From Asanoa siamensis (lineage in GTDB: Bacteria > Actinomycetota > Actinomycetes > Mycobacteriales > Micromonosporaceae): DNA of 64,000 nucleotides. Positions within the stretch are counted from its first letter, which is position 1; every line of letters begins with the position of its first letter. The stretch spans positions 1-64,000 of the forward strand of contig NZ_BONE01000023.1 in the NCBI RefSeq assembly GCF_016862555.1, given 5' to 3'. The translations under genes and the position numbers were made by a program. Under the pieces are notes generated by a model. It made no database searches and was not told where the DNA came from. It saw only the letters and a program-made list of their open reading frames with translations. This document shows, one piece after another, positions 53,623 through 63,360 of this stretch.

Positions 53623-54711
53623 ATGGCGAAGAAGTCGACTTGGGCGTTGGGGATCCTGGGCGCGGCCGCGGCGACGCTGGCCTGGGCGGCGCGCGACGTG
53701 CCGCGGGCGATGGGCGCCCACCCCGACGAGCGCCGGGTCGGCCCGTCGCCGCAGTGGCGCGACGGCAAGTTCCACAACCGGGTCGCGGCCCGCACGATGA
53801 CGCAGCCGGCGGGCTCGATGCTCAGCTCGTTCATGCGCGACCGCGAGCGCCGCAAGCCGCGCCTGCCGATCCCACTGGCCGCACCGTCGCACGCGACGAC
53901 GTCGGGCCTGCACATCACCTGGTACGGGCACTCCTCGGCGCTGGTCGAGATCGAGGGCGAGCGGGTGCTCTTCGACCCGGTGTGGAGCGAGCGCTGCTCA
54001 CCGTCCCACCTGGTGGGCCCGCGCCGCCTGCACGAGCCGCCGCTCCCGCTGCACGAGATCCCACCGCTGTCGGCGATCGTGATCTCGCACGACCACTACG
54101 ACCACCTGGACCTGCCCACCATCGAGGAGCTGACCCGCGCGTCCTCGGCCCCGTTCGTGGTGCCACTCGGCGTGGGCGCCCACTTCGCCCGCTGGGGGGT
54201 GCCCCCGGAACGCGTGATCGAGCTCGACTGGGACGAGTCGATCACGGTCGGCGGCCTGACCCTGACGGCCACGGAGGCCCGCCACTTCTCGGGCCGAGGC
54301 ATCGCCCGCGACGAGACCCTCTGGGCGTCGTGGGTGGTCGCGGGCCACGGCCGCAAGGTCTTCTACACGGGCGACTCGGGCTACTTCGATGGTTATGCGG
54401 AGATCGGCGCGACCCACGGCCCGTTCGACGCGACGCTCATGCAGATCGGCGCCTACGGCGACGGCTGGCCCGACATCCACATGACCCCGGAGGACGCGGT
54501 CCGCGCCCACCGCGCGGTCCGCGGCGGCCTGCTCGTCCCGCTGCACTGGGGCACGTTCGTGCTGGCGTTCCACGACTGGTCAGAGCCGGCGGACCGCCTA
54601 TGGTCGGAGGCCAAGGCGGAAGGGGTGACGCTCGCGGTGCCGCGACCGGGCGAACGTGTCGACGTCGACACGCCACCGGCGGTCGACGGCTGGTGGCAAG
54701 CGATCGCCTGA
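53623..54711 (+). CDS. Metallo-beta-lactamase-fold hydrolase, NAPE-PLD/UlaG-like
   Basis: 362 residues. N-terminal hydrophobic stretch (WALGILGAAAATLAWAA, about 6-22) may be a signal or anchor. The MBL core has ITWYGHSSALVEIEGERVLFDPVWSERCSP, the metal motif SHDHYDHLD, FYTGDSGYF and VPLHWGTF. These match the N-acyl-phosphatidylethanolamine phospholipase D-like branch, although many actinobacterial members act on unknown phosphodiesters or lactones. ATG start; divergent from the ada-ogt operon with 135 bp between. Confidence 0.88.
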   Translation: MAKKSTWALGILGAAAATLAWAARDVPRAMGAHPDERRVGPSPQWRDGKFHNRVAARTMTQPAGSMLSSFMRDRERRKPRLPIPLAAPSHATTSGLHITWYGHSSALVEIEGERVLFDPVWSERCSPSHLVGPRRLHEPPLPLHEIPPLSAIVISHDHYDHLDLPTIEELTRASSAPFVVPLGVGAHFARWGVPPERVIELDWDESITVGGLTLTATEARHFSGRGIARDETLWASWVVAGHGRKVFYTGDSGYFDGYAEIGATHGPFDATLMQIGAYGDGWPDIHMTPEDAVRAHRAVRGGLLVPLHWGTFVLAFHDWSEPADRLWSEAKAEGVTLAVPRPGERVDVDTPPAVDGWWQAIA

Positions 54712-54724
54712 CCACCAGCACCGC

Positions 54725-55190
54725 GACCGGCGGCGCCCGCCATGCGTCGCGGCGGCCGCCGTCGCTCAGGGCGCGACAGCGTGCGACCGGGCATCGCGGC
54801 GGCAGCCGCCGCCTGGGGCGCGGCAGCGCCGCAACCGGGCTGGGGCGCCCGCGATGCGTCGCGGCGGCCGCCGCCTAGGGCGCGGCAGCGCGGCGACCGG
54901 GTTTGGGGCGCGTCCGCCATGCGTCGCCGCGCCCGCCGCCAAGGGCGCGGCAGCGCCGCAACCGGGCTGGGGCTGGGCCCGCGGACTGGGCACGGCCGAC
55001 ACCGTGCCGCTATGGGACGTGGCCGGGCTGGTCGGGCACATGGTGACGACGCTGGCCCGGGCTGCGCGGCAACCGGACTGAGGCGCGCGCCACGCGACGC
55101 GGCGGCAGCCGCCGCCCGGACCACGGCAGGGCGGCAACCGGGCTGGCGGCGCGCCCGCCACTCGCCGCGGCGGGCTGGCTGGATCTGGGG
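54725..55190 (+). repeat. Degenerate GC-rich tandem repeat field, 62-65 bp period
   Basis: Units begin with GGGCGCGGCAGCG and continue with CAACCGGGCTGGGGC, a GATGCGTCGCGGCGG-like stretch and GGCGGCCGCCGCC. Clear unit starts are at 54769 (short, 47 bp), 54816, 54878 and 54943, with two more diverged units near 55058 and 55121. The segment 54725-54768 matches the second half of a unit. Between 54972 and 55057 the array is interrupted by non-repeat DNA. The GGCGGCCGCC core is self-complementary. Confidence 0.75.
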
Positions 55191-55266
55191 TCTTGGTGGC
55201 GCGGTCGTCCGCCGCAAGTCGAGGTCTCGGTCGGAAGCGGGCGCTTTGATCTTTGGCCGTTGGCCG

Positions 55267-55341
55267 CCGCGGGCGTGGCAGCGGAGCGGTGTCCGGCGGG
55301 AGCGACGGTCGTGCCCCCGGCGGACCCGGGAAATAGACCTG
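55267..55341 (+). repeat. Dispersed intergenic repeat, copy A
   Basis: The 45-nt core 55267-55311 matches 61773-61817 with 5 mismatches (about 89 percent). The shared core includes GGCAGCG, GCGGTGTC, GGCGGGAGC and ACGGTCG. Weaker similarity runs on to the GACCT at about 55341. Lies upstream of ychF. Confidence 0.7.
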
Positions 55342-55413
55342 ATCTTCTGCGCCGGGCAGAACCTCCCAAGCCGAGAGCGAGCAGCCAACCGCCACTGCGT
55401 AAGCTGGTCTGTC

Positions 55414-56499
55414 GTGAGTCTGACCATCGGGATCGTCGGCCTGCCCAACGTCGGCAAGAGCACGCTGTTCAATGCGTTGACGAAGAACGACGTGCTTGCC
55501 GCGAACTACCCGTTCGCGACCATCGAGCCGAATGTCGGTGTCGTGGGGCTGCCCGACGCGCGTCTCGGCAAGCTTGCCGAGCTCTACGACTCGCAGAAGG
55601 TCGTGCCGGCGCCCGTTTCGTTCGTCGATATCGCCGGGCTCGTGCGGGGCGCCTCCAAGGGGCAGGGGCGGGGCAACGCGTTCCTCGCCAATATTCGTGA
55701 CGCCTCGGCTATCTGTCAGGTGGTGCGGGCGTTCTCCGACCCCAACGTCGTGCACGTCGACGGCAAGGTGTCGCCCGCCGACGATATCGAGACGATCAAT
55801 ACCGAGCTGATTCTCGCGGATCTGCAGACGATCGAGAAGGCGCTGCCGCGGCTGGAGAAGGAAGCCAAGCTGCGTAAGGAGCGCGCTTCCGTCGCGGCGG
55901 CGGCCAAGGCAGCCGGGGAGCTGCTCGACACCGGGGTCACGCTCTACGCCGGCGCGAAGGCCGCCGGGATCGACGTCGCCGAGCTGCGTGAGCTGCACCT
56001 GTTGACGACCAAGCCGTTCCTCTACGTCTTCAACGTCGACGAGGAGGAGCTCAACAACGCCGCGTTCCTCGACGAGCTGCGGACTCTGGTCGCGCCGGCC
56101 GAGGCCGTGTTCATGGATGCCAAGGTCGAGTCCGAGCTGATCGACCTGCCCGAGGACGAGGCGCGCGAGCTGCTCGAGTCGATCGGCCAGCCCGAGCCGG
56201 GCCTCGACCAGCTCATCCGGGTGGGGTTCCGGACGCTGGGGCTGCAGACCTACCTCACGGCCGGGCCGAAGGAGGCGCGCGGCTGGACGATCCCGATCGG
56301 CGCCACCGCCCCGGAAGCCGCCGGTGTGATCCACTCCGACTTCCAGCGCGGGTTCATCAAGGCCGAGATCGTCTCGTACGACGACCTGATGGCCGCGGGC
56401 ACCATGACAGCGGCCAAGGCGGCGGGCAAGGTCCGCATCGAAGGCAAGGACTACATCATGCAGGACGGCGACGTGGTGGAGTTCCGCTTCAACGTCTGA
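55414..56499 (+). CDS. ychF: Obg-family ATPase YchF
   Basis: 361 residues. G1 GLPNVGKST (9-17), switch region [14 protein letters not shown]3 [20 protein letters not shown]. The G4 position reads NVDEEEL rather than NKxD, which is why YchF prefers ATP. A coiled-coil insert ([20 protein letters not shown]) and the C-terminal TGS-like domain ([29 protein letters not shown]) complete the family layout. It binds ribosomes and affects stress responses. GTG start. Confidence 0.96.
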   Translation: MSLTIGIVGLPNVGKSTLFNALTKNDVLAANYPFATIEPNVGVVGLPDARLGKLAELYDSQKVVPAPVSFVDIAGLVRGASKGQGRGNAFLANIRDASAICQVVRAFSDPNVVHVDGKVSPADDIETINTELILADLQTIEKALPRLEKEAKLRKERASVAAAAKAAGELLDTGVTLYAGAKAAGIDVAELRELHLLTTKPFLYVFNVDEEELNNAAFLDELRTLVAPAEAVFMDAKVESELIDLPEDEARELLESIGQPEPGLDQLIRVGFRTLGLQTYLTAGPKEARGWTIPIGATAPEAAGVIHSDFQRGFIKAEIVSYDDLMAAGTMTAAKAAGKVRIEGKDYIMQDGDVVEFRFNV

Positions 56500-56510
56500 C
56501 GGACCCGGGC

Positions 56511-57011
56511 ATGACTCCTGACGACCTTGTCCTGGCCGCGTTGGAGGTGGCCGAGGCCGGGCTGCGCGCCGGGGAGCAACCCATCGGTGCCGTGGTCGCC
56601 GTCGGCGACGAGATCGTCAGCCGCGCCTATACGCAGGAGAAGGCCCTCGGGCGGCGGCTGGTGCACGCCGATCTGCTGGCGATGGTCGCCGCCGACGAGC
56701 TGCTCGGGTGGCGCAGGCGCGAGGGCCCGCTGCGGCTCGCCGTCACGTTGGAACCCTGCGTCATGTGTCTGGGCGCCGCGATGATGCTCGGGGTGCGCGA
56801 GGTCTCCTACGCGCTCGAGTCGCCCAGCGACGGTGGGGCGCGGATCGCCGGCGAGTGGACGACCAGCCCCGACGCGCCGTGGTTCGCCGCGCCGGCCATG
56901 CGGGGTGGGATCCGGCGCGAGGAGAGCCGGGCGCTGTTCCGGCGGTACTGCCACACCGCGCCGGCCGGACCCGTCCGCGACTGGGTGTGGACCCTCCTGA
57001 CCGATCGCTGA
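56511..57011 (+). CDS. Nucleoside deaminase-like protein with HAD in place of HAE
   Basis: 166 residues, cytidine/tRNA-adenosine deaminase superfamily. Zinc ligands are H52 and C83-x2-C86 (EPCVMC). The first motif reads H52-A53-D54, where the proton-shuttling residue is normally Glu. The flanking sequence is otherwise intact (PIGAVVAVGDEIV, LAVTLEPCVMCLGAAM). I recall related actinobacterial proteins with the same Asp, so it may be a real subfamily trait, not a lesion. It follows ychF by 11 bp. The substrate is unknown. Confidence 0.83.
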   Translation: MTPDDLVLAALEVAEAGLRAGEQPIGAVVAVGDEIVSRAYTQEKALGRRLVHADLLAMVAADELLGWRRREGPLRLAVTLEPCVMCLGAAMMLGVREVSYALESPSDGGARIAGEWTTSPDAPWFAAPAMRGGIRREESRALFRRYCHTAPAGPVRDWVWTLLTDR

Positions 57012-57105
57012 GCGGTCGCTGGCAGGGCGGTGTGAGTTTGGTCCGATAGCTGGGCAATACAGCAGAAAGTGCGGATCCTGAGTGAGGATCACTCGGGAGG
57101 CATCG

Positions 57106-59229
57106 ATGGCGAAGTGGGCGCGGCTGGCGATCGGCGCCGGCGTGGCGGGGCTGTTGGTGGCCGCGGCGGCCGTACCCGGCGGCGTTTTAGCCGGATTTAT
57201 CGCGACAAAGGCGACGCTCGCCTCCACCGACCTGCCCCCCGCCCTCGCCCAACCCAGTCTCCCCCAAGCCTCCCGCCTCTACGCAGCCGACGGCCGCACG
57301 CTGATCACCACCTTCGCCGATCTCAACCGGACCAATGTCGACCTCGACCAGATCGCCCCCGTCATGCGGCAGGCCATCGTCGCCGCCGAGGACACCCGCT
57401 TCTACGAGCACGGCGCCGTCGATCTCCGGAGCGTCCTGCGGGCCGTCGTCGCCAACGGGCGCAGCGGCGAGACCGCGCAGGGCGCCTCCACGTTGACCAT
57501 GCAATATGTCCGAAATGTGCTGAAGACCGACCCGAACGCCACCCAGGCCGAGCGGGAAGCCGCCACCGCCGACGACCTCGGGCGCAAGGTGCAGGAGATG
57601 CGGTACGCCGTCGCCGTCGAGGACACCCTCAGCAAGGACGAGATCCTCACCGGCTACCTCAACATCGTCTACTTCGGCGCCGGCGCCTACGGGATCGCCG
57701 CCGCGGCCCGGGCCTATTTCGACACCACCCCGGACAAGCTGACCCTCCCCCAGGCCGCCCTGCTCGCCGGCCTCGTCCAGTCGCCCGACGCGTACGACCC
57801 GATCCACGGCGACAAGGCCGCCGCCCAGACCCGTCGTGGCTACGTGCTCGACGCCCTCGTCAAGGCCGGCGACGTCAGCCCGGCGGACGCCGAGCAGGCC
57901 CGCACCAGCCCGCTCGGCCTGCACCCCGGGACCGTCCCCAACGGCTGCACCGCCGCCGAGCCCGAGAACGCCCGGTTCTTCTGCGACTACTTCGTCTCCT
58001 GGTGGCAGCGACAGAAGGCGTTCGGCGACACCCCGCAGCAACGGCTCGCCGCCCTGCGCGACGGCGGTTACGCGATCACCCTCTCGCTCGACCCCAAGGT
58101 CCAGGACACGGCGACCAGGGCGGCGACCGAGGTGTACGGGTACGACGCGGCCGGCGCCCTGCCGATCGCCGCCGTGCAACCGGGCACCGGGCGGGTGCTC
58201 GCCCTCGCCGTCAACCGCCACTACAGCCTCGACAAGAAGCCCGGCAGCACCGTCGACCAACTCGTGGCCGGCGGCGACTCGGTGACCGGCTACCAGGCGG
58301 GTTCGACCTTCAAGCTCTTCACCATGCTGGCCGCCCTGGAGAACGGCCACACCCTGGACGACGGGTTCGACGCGCCGTCGCGACTCCCGACCCACTGGCG
58401 CGACAGCGGCCCGGCCTCCTGCGGCGGCTTCTACTGCCCCGCCAACGATAATCCAGAGTGGATGGACGGCTACCGCACCATGTGGACCGGCTTCGGCCGC
58501 TCCGTCAACACCTACTTCGTCCACCTGGAGGAACAGGTGGGCGCCGACAAGGCCGTCGAGATGGCCCAGCGACTGGGCATCCAGTTCCGCGCCAAGGCCG
58601 ACGCGCAGCGGGCCCGGGACGACGCCGCGGACTGGGGCTCCTTCACGCTGGGCGTCGCCGACACCACGCCGCTCGACCTGGCCAACGCGTACGCGACCCT
58701 GGCCGCCGACGGCACCTACTGCGCCCCGTTGCCCGTCACGACGATCACCGACGCGACCGGCGCCGCCGTCGCGGCCGGCGAGCCGAACTGCCACCGCGTG
58801 CTCGACCAGGACGTGGCCCGGGCCGCCACCGACGCCGCCCGCTGCCCCGTCGGCCAGGACGGCGCGTTCGGCCAGTGCGACGGCGGCACCGCCACCCAGG
58901 TGTCCACGATGCTCGGCGGCCGACCGGTGGCCGGCAAGACCGGCAGCGCCGAGGCCAACGCCACCGAGTCGTTCGTCGGCTTCACGCCACAGGTCGCCGC
59001 GGCCGGCATCGCCGCCAACCCGACCCACCCGAGCGACGGGGTCGGCGGCGCCGTACAGGTCGATGTGATCAGGGCCGTCACCGAGGTGCTGAAGCAGGCC
59101 GTGACAGGCCAGCCGGAGCGCGGTTTCGACCCGCCGAGCGCCGCGCTGGCCTTCGAAAATGGCTCGAACCCGGCGGTACCCTGGCCACATGACGGATACG
59201 GCAGGCAACAGGCGCGCCGGTATCCCTGA
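57106..59229 (+). CDS. Class A penicillin-binding protein (glycosyltransferase and transpeptidase)
   Basis: 707 residues. N-terminal membrane anchor ([25 protein letters not shown], 7-31). GT51 domain: catalytic E95 in [26 protein letters not shown] (126-137). Transpeptidase: S400-TF-K403, S466-V-N468, K611-T-G613, all intact. It polymerises and cross-links peptidoglycan. ATG 57106 has GGGAGG 5 nt upstream; the GTG at 57082 lacks this. The leader has nested inverted repeats (57074-57094). The 3' end overlaps valS by 41 bp. Confidence 0.95.
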   Translation: MAKWARLAIGAGVAGLLVAAAAVPGGVLAGFIATKATLASTDLPPALAQPSLPQASRLYAADGRTLITTFADLNRTNVDLDQIAPVMRQAIVAAEDTRFYEHGAVDLRSVLRAVVANGRSGETAQGASTLTMQYVRNVLKTDPNATQAEREAATADDLGRKVQEMRYAVAVEDTLSKDEILTGYLNIVYFGAGAYGIAAAARAYFDTTPDKLTLPQAALLAGLVQSPDAYDPIHGDKAAAQTRRGYVLDALVKAGDVSPADAEQARTSPLGLHPGTVPNGCTAAEPENARFFCDYFVSWWQRQKAFGDTPQQRLAALRDGGYAITLSLDPKVQDTATRAATEVYGYDAAGALPIAAVQPGTGRVLALAVNRHYSLDKKPGSTVDQLVAGGDSVTGYQAGSTFKLFTMLAALENGHTLDDGFDAPSRLPTHWRDSGPASCGGFYCPANDNPEWMDGYRTMWTGFGRSVNTYFVHLEEQVGADKAVEMAQRLGIQFRAKADAQRARDDAADWGSFTLGVADTTPLDLANAYATLAADGTYCAPLPVTTITDATGAAVAAGEPNCHRVLDQDVARAATDAARCPVGQDGAFGQCDGGTATQVSTMLGGRPVAGKTGSAEANATESFVGFTPQVAAAGIAANPTHPSDGVGGAVQVDVIRAVTEVLKQAVTGQPERGFDPPSAALAFENGSNPAVPWPHDGYGRQQARRYP
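59177..59182 (+). promoter_or_regulatory. Candidate -10 box (TACCCT), leaderless valS promoter inside the PBP gene
   Basis: TACCCT ends 6 nt before the valS ATG and lies within the last codons of the PBP gene. No ribosome binding site is visible, which fits a leaderless mRNA. Confidence 0.45.
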
Positions 59230-61726
59230 GAAGCCGTCCCTGGACGGCATCGAGGACACCTGGTCGCGCCGCTGGCAGGAGGAGGGGACGTACGCGTTCG
59301 ACCGGTCGAAGACCCGGTCCGACGTGTACGCGATCGACACGCCTCCGCCGACCGTATCCGGCGAGCTGCACATGGGTCACGTGTTCAGCTTCACCCACAC
59401 CGACACCGTGGCCCGGTTCCAGCGCATGCGCGGCCGCACGGTGTTCTACCCGATGGGCTGGGACGACAACGGCCTGCCCACCGAACGCCGCGTGCAGAAC
59501 GTCTACGGCGTGCGCGGTGACGCGTCGCTGCCCTACGACCCGGCGTGGACGCCACCGGACGCGCCCGTCGACGACGCCGCGCGGAAGAACCCGACGGCCA
59601 TCTCCCGGCGCAACTTCATCGAGCTGTGCGAACGGCTCACGGTGCAGGACGAGCGGGTGTTCGAGGCGCTCTGGCGGCGGCTCGGGCTCTCCGTCGACTG
59701 GTCGCTGACCTACACGACCATCGGCGCACACGCCCGGCTCACCTCGCAGCGCGCGTTCCTGCGAAACCTGCGGCGCGGCGAGGCCTACACCGCCGAGGCG
59801 CCGACGCTGTGGGACGTGGGCTTCGGCACGGCGGTCGCGCAGGCCGAGTTGGAGGACCGTGAGCGGCCGGGCGCCTACCACCGCCTGCGCTTCCACGGCC
59901 CCGGTGACGAGCCGGTCGAGATCGAGACCACGCGGCCCGAGTTGCTGCCGGCGTGCGTGGCCCTGGTGGCCCACCCCGACGACAAGCGCTACGCGCACCT
60001 GTTCGGCACGACCGTGCGTACGCCCGTCTTCGGTGTCGAGGTGCCGGTGCACGCCCATCCGCTGGCCGAGCAGGACAAGGGCACCGGCATCGCGATGGTC
60101 TGCACGTTCGGCGACCTCGCCGACGTGACCTGGTGGCGCGAGCTGCGGCTGGCGACCCGCGTGGTGATCGGCCGCGACGGGCGCCTGCTCCCCGAGGCAC
60201 CGCAGGGCGTCGACCCGACGATCTACGCGAAACTCGCCGGCCGCACCGTCAACCAGGCCCGGCGCGAGATCGTCGGGCTGCTGTCCGACGACCTGATCGG
60301 CGAGCCGCGCCCGGTCACCCACCCGGTGAAGTTCTACGAGCGCGGCGACTCCCCGCTGGAGATCGTCTCCACGAGACAGTGGTACATCCGCAACGGCGGC
60401 CGCGACGCGGACCTTCAGGCGGACCTGCTCGACCGGGGCCGGCAACTGCGCTGGGTGCCGCCGCACATGCGGCACCGCTACGACCACTGGGTCGGCGGCC
60501 TCACCGGCGACTGGCTGGTCAGCCGCCAGCGTTTCTTCGGGGTGCCGATCCCTGTCTGGTACCCGCTCGACGCCGACGGCCGGCCCGACCACGACCGGCC
60601 GCTGGTGCCGACCGAGGCCGAGCTGCCGGTCGACCCGACGATCGACGTGCCGGCGGGCTACACCGAGGAGCAGCGCGGCGTGCCGGGCGGCTTCGCGGGC
60701 GACCCCGACGTGTTCGACACCTGGGCCACCTCGTCGCTGACCCCGCAGATCGTCAGCGGCTGGGAGACCGACCCCGACCTGTTCGCCCGCGTGTTCCCGA
60801 TGGACCTCCGCCCGCAGGGGCAGGAGATCATCCGCACCTGGCTGTTCGCGTCCATCGTGCGGGCCCACTTCGAGCACGGCACGCTGCCGTGGCGCGACGC
60901 CATCCTGTCCGGCTGGATCCTCGACCCCGACCGCAAGAAGATGTCGAAGTCCAAGGGCAACGTGGTCACGCCGATGGACCTGCTGGTCGACAACGGCTCC
61001 GACGCGGTGCGCTACTGGGCGGCGAGCGGGCGCCCGGGCACCGACCTGGCGTTCGACCCGGCCCAGATCCGCGTCGGCCGGCGCCTGGCCACCAAGATCC
61101 TCAACGCGTCGAAGTTCGCGCTCGGGCTCGGCGCCACGACCGGCACCATCACGGAGCCGCTAGACAGGTCGATGCTCGCGGGCCTGCGCGAGGTCATCGC
61201 GACGGCCACCGCCGCGTTCGAGGACTACGACCACACCACCGCGCTGCAGGTCGCGGAGTCGTTCTTCTGGCGCTTCTGCGACGACTACATCGAGCTGGTC
61301 AAGGAGCGGGCTTACGGCACGACGGCCGCGTCCGGCTCGGCCCGCGCGGCGCTGGCCACGGCGCTCGCGGTGCAGCTACGGCTGTTCGCGCCGTTCCTGC
61401 CGTTCGTGACCGAAGAGGTCTGGTCGTGGTGGCGCTACGGCTCGGTGCACCGGGCGCCCTGGCCGACGGTGCACGAGCTGTCCGGCGACGCGACACCCGA
61501 CCTGCTGAGACTCACCGGCGAAGCCCTCTCCCAGGTGCGCCGGGCGAAATCGGAGCGCAAGGTGTCGATGCGCACCGAGGTCCCGCTGGCCGAGGTGCTG
61601 GGCCCGGCGGCGATGCTGGAGACGTTGTCTCTCGCGACCGACGATCTGCGGGCCGCGGGCCGCATCGGGAAGCTCGACCTCCTACCGGACCGCACGACAG
61701 AGCTGGTCGTCGCGTCCGCCTTCTGA
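59189..61726 (+). CDS. valS: Valyl-tRNA synthetase, form without C-terminal coiled-coil arm
   Basis: 845 residues. Class I motifs HMGH (61-64) and KMSKS (584-588); [16 protein letters not shown] is the ValS-type insert. An editing domain (CP1) lies between about 190 and 400. The anticodon-binding part includes [20 protein letters not shown] and [19 protein letters not shown]. The protein ends at [11 protein letters not shown] without the coiled-coil arm seen in the common bacterial form, as in archaeal-type ValS. The ATG lies inside the PBP 3' end and has its own TACCCT box. Confidence 0.95.
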   Translation: MTDTAGNRRAGIPEKPSLDGIEDTWSRRWQEEGTYAFDRSKTRSDVYAIDTPPPTVSGELHMGHVFSFTHTDTVARFQRMRGRTVFYPMGWDDNGLPTERRVQNVYGVRGDASLPYDPAWTPPDAPVDDAARKNPTAISRRNFIELCERLTVQDERVFEALWRRLGLSVDWSLTYTTIGAHARLTSQRAFLRNLRRGEAYTAEAPTLWDVGFGTAVAQAELEDRERPGAYHRLRFHGPGDEPVEIETTRPELLPACVALVAHPDDKRYAHLFGTTVRTPVFGVEVPVHAHPLAEQDKGTGIAMVCTFGDLADVTWWRELRLATRVVIGRDGRLLPEAPQGVDPTIYAKLAGRTVNQARREIVGLLSDDLIGEPRPVTHPVKFYERGDSPLEIVSTRQWYIRNGGRDADLQADLLDRGRQLRWVPPHMRHRYDHWVGGLTGDWLVSRQRFFGVPIPVWYPLDADGRPDHDRPLVPTEAELPVDPTIDVPAGYTEEQRGVPGGFAGDPDVFDTWATSSLTPQIVSGWETDPDLFARVFPMDLRPQGQEIIRTWLFASIVRAHFEHGTLPWRDAILSGWILDPDRKKMSKSKGNVVTPMDLLVDNGSDAVRYWAASGRPGTDLAFDPAQIRVGRRLATKILNASKFALGLGATTGTITEPLDRSMLAGLREVIATATAAFEDYDHTTALQVAESFFWRFCDDYIELVKERAYGTTAASGSARAALATALAVQLRLFAPFLPFVTEEVWSWWRYGSVHRAPWPTVHELSGDATPDLLRLTGEALSQVRRAKSERKVSMRTEVPLAEVLGPAAMLETLSLATDDLRAAGRIGKLDLLPDRTTELVVASAF

Positions 61727-61731
61727 ATCGC

Positions 61732-61761
61732 CGAGGGCCCGTCCGTCAGGACGGGCCCTCG
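61732..61761 (+). terminator. Intrinsic terminator after valS
   Basis: CGAGGGCCCGTCC (61732-61744) pairs perfectly with 61749-61761, closed by GTCA. It begins 6 bp after the valS stop. No long T-run follows. Confidence 0.85.
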
Positions 61762-61772
61762 TCCATCGCCCA

Positions 61773-61849
61773 CCGCGGACCTGGCAGCGCAGCGGTGTCT
61801 GGCGGGAGCAACGGTCGCGGCCACCGCGCACCCGAGCAAGGAAGACCTT
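61773..61849 (+). repeat. Dispersed intergenic repeat, copy B
   Basis: Partner of the copy at 55267. The 45-nt core (61773-61817) has 5 mismatches to copy A, and the similarity fades towards GACCT near 61849. It lies between the valS terminator and the convergent membrane protein gene. Confidence 0.7.
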
Positions 61850-62504
61850 AGAACCACCAACCCCGCAGGAAGCGGATGCCCAGCAGGATCGTGATGATGC
61901 CCGGGCCGGCGGCCAGCGCGGCGGCCGGGATCCGGTAGACCATCCGGTGGCGGATGAGCTCGGCGCCGTTGCCCACCACGACCACGCCGGCCGCCACCAT
62001 GAACCACGCCCACCAGCGCGGCTCCGGGTCGAAGGCGTCGAAGCGGATGAACTGGAACGTGATGCCCAGGGCGACCGCGATCGTCGCCAGCATCGCCAGG
62101 GTGCGGTGGAACGAGCGGCCCAGCGGGTCCTGCGGACGCCACCAGTAGCTGCCGGCGATCGCCGCCGCCGGCAGTGCGATCAGCAGCGGCCAGAACCGCG
62201 GCACGTCGCCGATCATGAGCAGCACGCCGACCGTGAACGCGATCAGGCCGACGTTGCCGAGCGCGTACGCCAGGATCCCGCCGCCGCGGTAGAGCGCCAC
62301 GAAGCCCGCCGCCGCGATCAACGACGTGGGGATCACCACGAACAGTGACCACCAGCGGAAGTCGTGCGCGGCCTGGGCCAGGATGCTGGCCAGCGCGCAG
62401 GCGAGCAACGCGATGCCGCCGCCGGCCAGCCAGGGAGCGGCTCCGCCGCCGCCCCGCCGCACGGTGGAGGTCGAGGACGAGGTCTCCGGGTACGTCGTGG
62501 TCAC
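61848..62504 (-). CDS. Seven-helix-like membrane protein, unknown function
   Basis: 218 residues from the GTG of VTTTYPETSSSTSTV. After a Ser/Thr-rich start, about seven hydrophobic stretches follow (APWLAGGGIALLACALASILA, LFVVIPTSLIAAAGFVALY, LAYALGNVGLIAFTVGVLLM, FWPLLIALPAAAIAGSYWW, LAMLATIAVALGITFQFI, WWAWFMVAAGVVVVGNGAELI, AAALAAGPGIITILLGIRFL). No transporter or enzyme motif seen. The frame stays open upstream into repeat-antisense codons, which I exclude. Confidence 0.72.
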   Translation of the reverse strand: MTTTYPETSSSTSTVRRGGGGAAPWLAGGGIALLACALASILAQAAHDFRWWSLFVVIPTSLIAAAGFVALYRGGGILAYALGNVGLIAFTVGVLLMIGDVPRFWPLLIALPAAAIAGSYWWRPQDPLGRSFHRTLAMLATIAVALGITFQFIRFDAFDPEPRWWAWFMVAAGVVVVGNGAELIRHRMVYRIPAAALAAGPGIITILLGIRFLRGWWF

Positions 62505-62580
62505 GTCACCAACTGTGCCGACCCGACTCCCCGGACGCCATCCGGCTAGCCCTACCCGACCGGTCAGGAGGACGGGCGTA

Positions 62581-63354
62581 TCAGAAGTCGCCCCCGCCGA
62601 AGTCGCCGCCACCGAAGTCGCCGCCACCGAAGTCGCCACCGCCGTCGTAGCCGCCACCGTCGCCGCCGTCTCCCCCGCCGTCACCGCCGTCGTACCCGGT
62701 GCCGTCCTGGAAGCCCTCCTGGTAACCGGCGTCGTAGCCGTAGCCCGGGTCGGCGAATGCCGGCGAGAACAGCGCGTCGGCGATCAGCAGGCCACCGACC
62801 GCACCGGCGGCGCCGGCCAGCGCCGGCCGCCACCACGGCTGGGAGTACCAGCCCGCCGGCACCGGACGGCCCTGGTAGCGGCCACCCGGGTAGTAGTACG
62901 GCGTCGAGTTGCTCGGCTGCGGGCCCGCGGTGAACCGCTCGCCCTGCACGTCGACGGTCCGCTCCTTGGTGAGCGTGCCGACACCCCGGGCCGCGGCGAG
63001 CTGCGGCAACTCCGGGCCGGGGTCGATGCCCATCGCCGTGCGGGCCGCCCGGATGTAGGTCAGGCCCTCCAGCGCGGTCTCCCGGGCCAGCTCGTACTGC
63101 CGTGTCGAGCGGGCCTGCTCGAGCTGACTGCCCGAGGCCGTGTAGCGCTCACCGGCGTCGGCCAACGCCTGTCGCACCGCCGGCTCGGAGCCGTGCAGGT
63201 TCATCACCTGCCCGCCGAGCCGCTCGTACCAGCGCTGGGCGTCGGCCCGGGCATCCGCCAGCTCTCGCTCGCGGCGGCCGGCCACCGCCCGCTGGTAGTA
63301 GAAAACCAGCGCGATGACGATCACCAGTAGCGCGATCAACCACAACCAACCCAT
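62581..63354 (-). CDS. Membrane-anchored protein with Gly-Asp-Phe repeat tail
   Basis: 257 residues. N-terminal helix (LWLIALLVIVIALVFYY, 4-20), then a helical domain (AQRWYERLGGQVMNLHG...YELARETALEGLTYIRAARTAMG). A proline/tyrosine-rich segment (PYYYPGGRYQGRPVPAGW) and a hydrophobic AGAAGAVGGLLIADALF follow. The C-terminal tail is Tyr/Gly/Asp-rich and ends in four GGGDF units encoded by a 15-bp tandem repeat (62584-62640). I recall related actinobacterial proteins of unknown role. ATG start with TACCGT 6 nt upstream. Confidence 0.8.
   Translation of the reverse strand: MGWLWLIALLVIVIALVFYYQRAVAGRRERELADARADAQRWYERLGGQVMNLHGSEPAVRQALADAGERYTASGSQLEQARSTRQYELARETALEGLTYIRAARTAMGIDPGPELPQLAAARGVGTLTKERTVDVQGERFTAGPQPSNSTPYYYPGGRYQGRPVPAGWYSQPWWRPALAGAAGAVGGLLIADALFSPAFADPGYGYDAGYQEGFQDGTGYDGGDGGGDGGDGGGYDGGGDFGGGDFGGGDFGGGDF
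62584..62640. repeat. 15-bp tandem repeat encoding GGGDF units
   Basis: Four tandem GAAGTCGCC(C/G)CC(G/A)CC-type units at the 3' end of the membrane-anchored protein gene. Each encodes Gly-Gly-Gly-Asp-Phe on the - strand. Copy number is likely to vary between strains. Confidence 0.75.
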
Positions 63355-63360
63355 GACACG

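Larger units (their letters stand above)
54712..55413. other. 700-bp intergenic region upstream of ychF
   Basis: It holds the tandem repeat field (54725-55190) and a copy of a dispersed repeat (55267-55341). Frames are open through the repeats but none looks like a real gene. TAAGCT at 55400-55405, 8 nt before the ychF GTG, is a possible -10 box. Confidence 0.6.

Noticed and set aside
54725-55190. The tandem repeats as a CRISPR array
   Set aside because: Units diverge, there are no unique spacers of constant length, and no cas genes are present.
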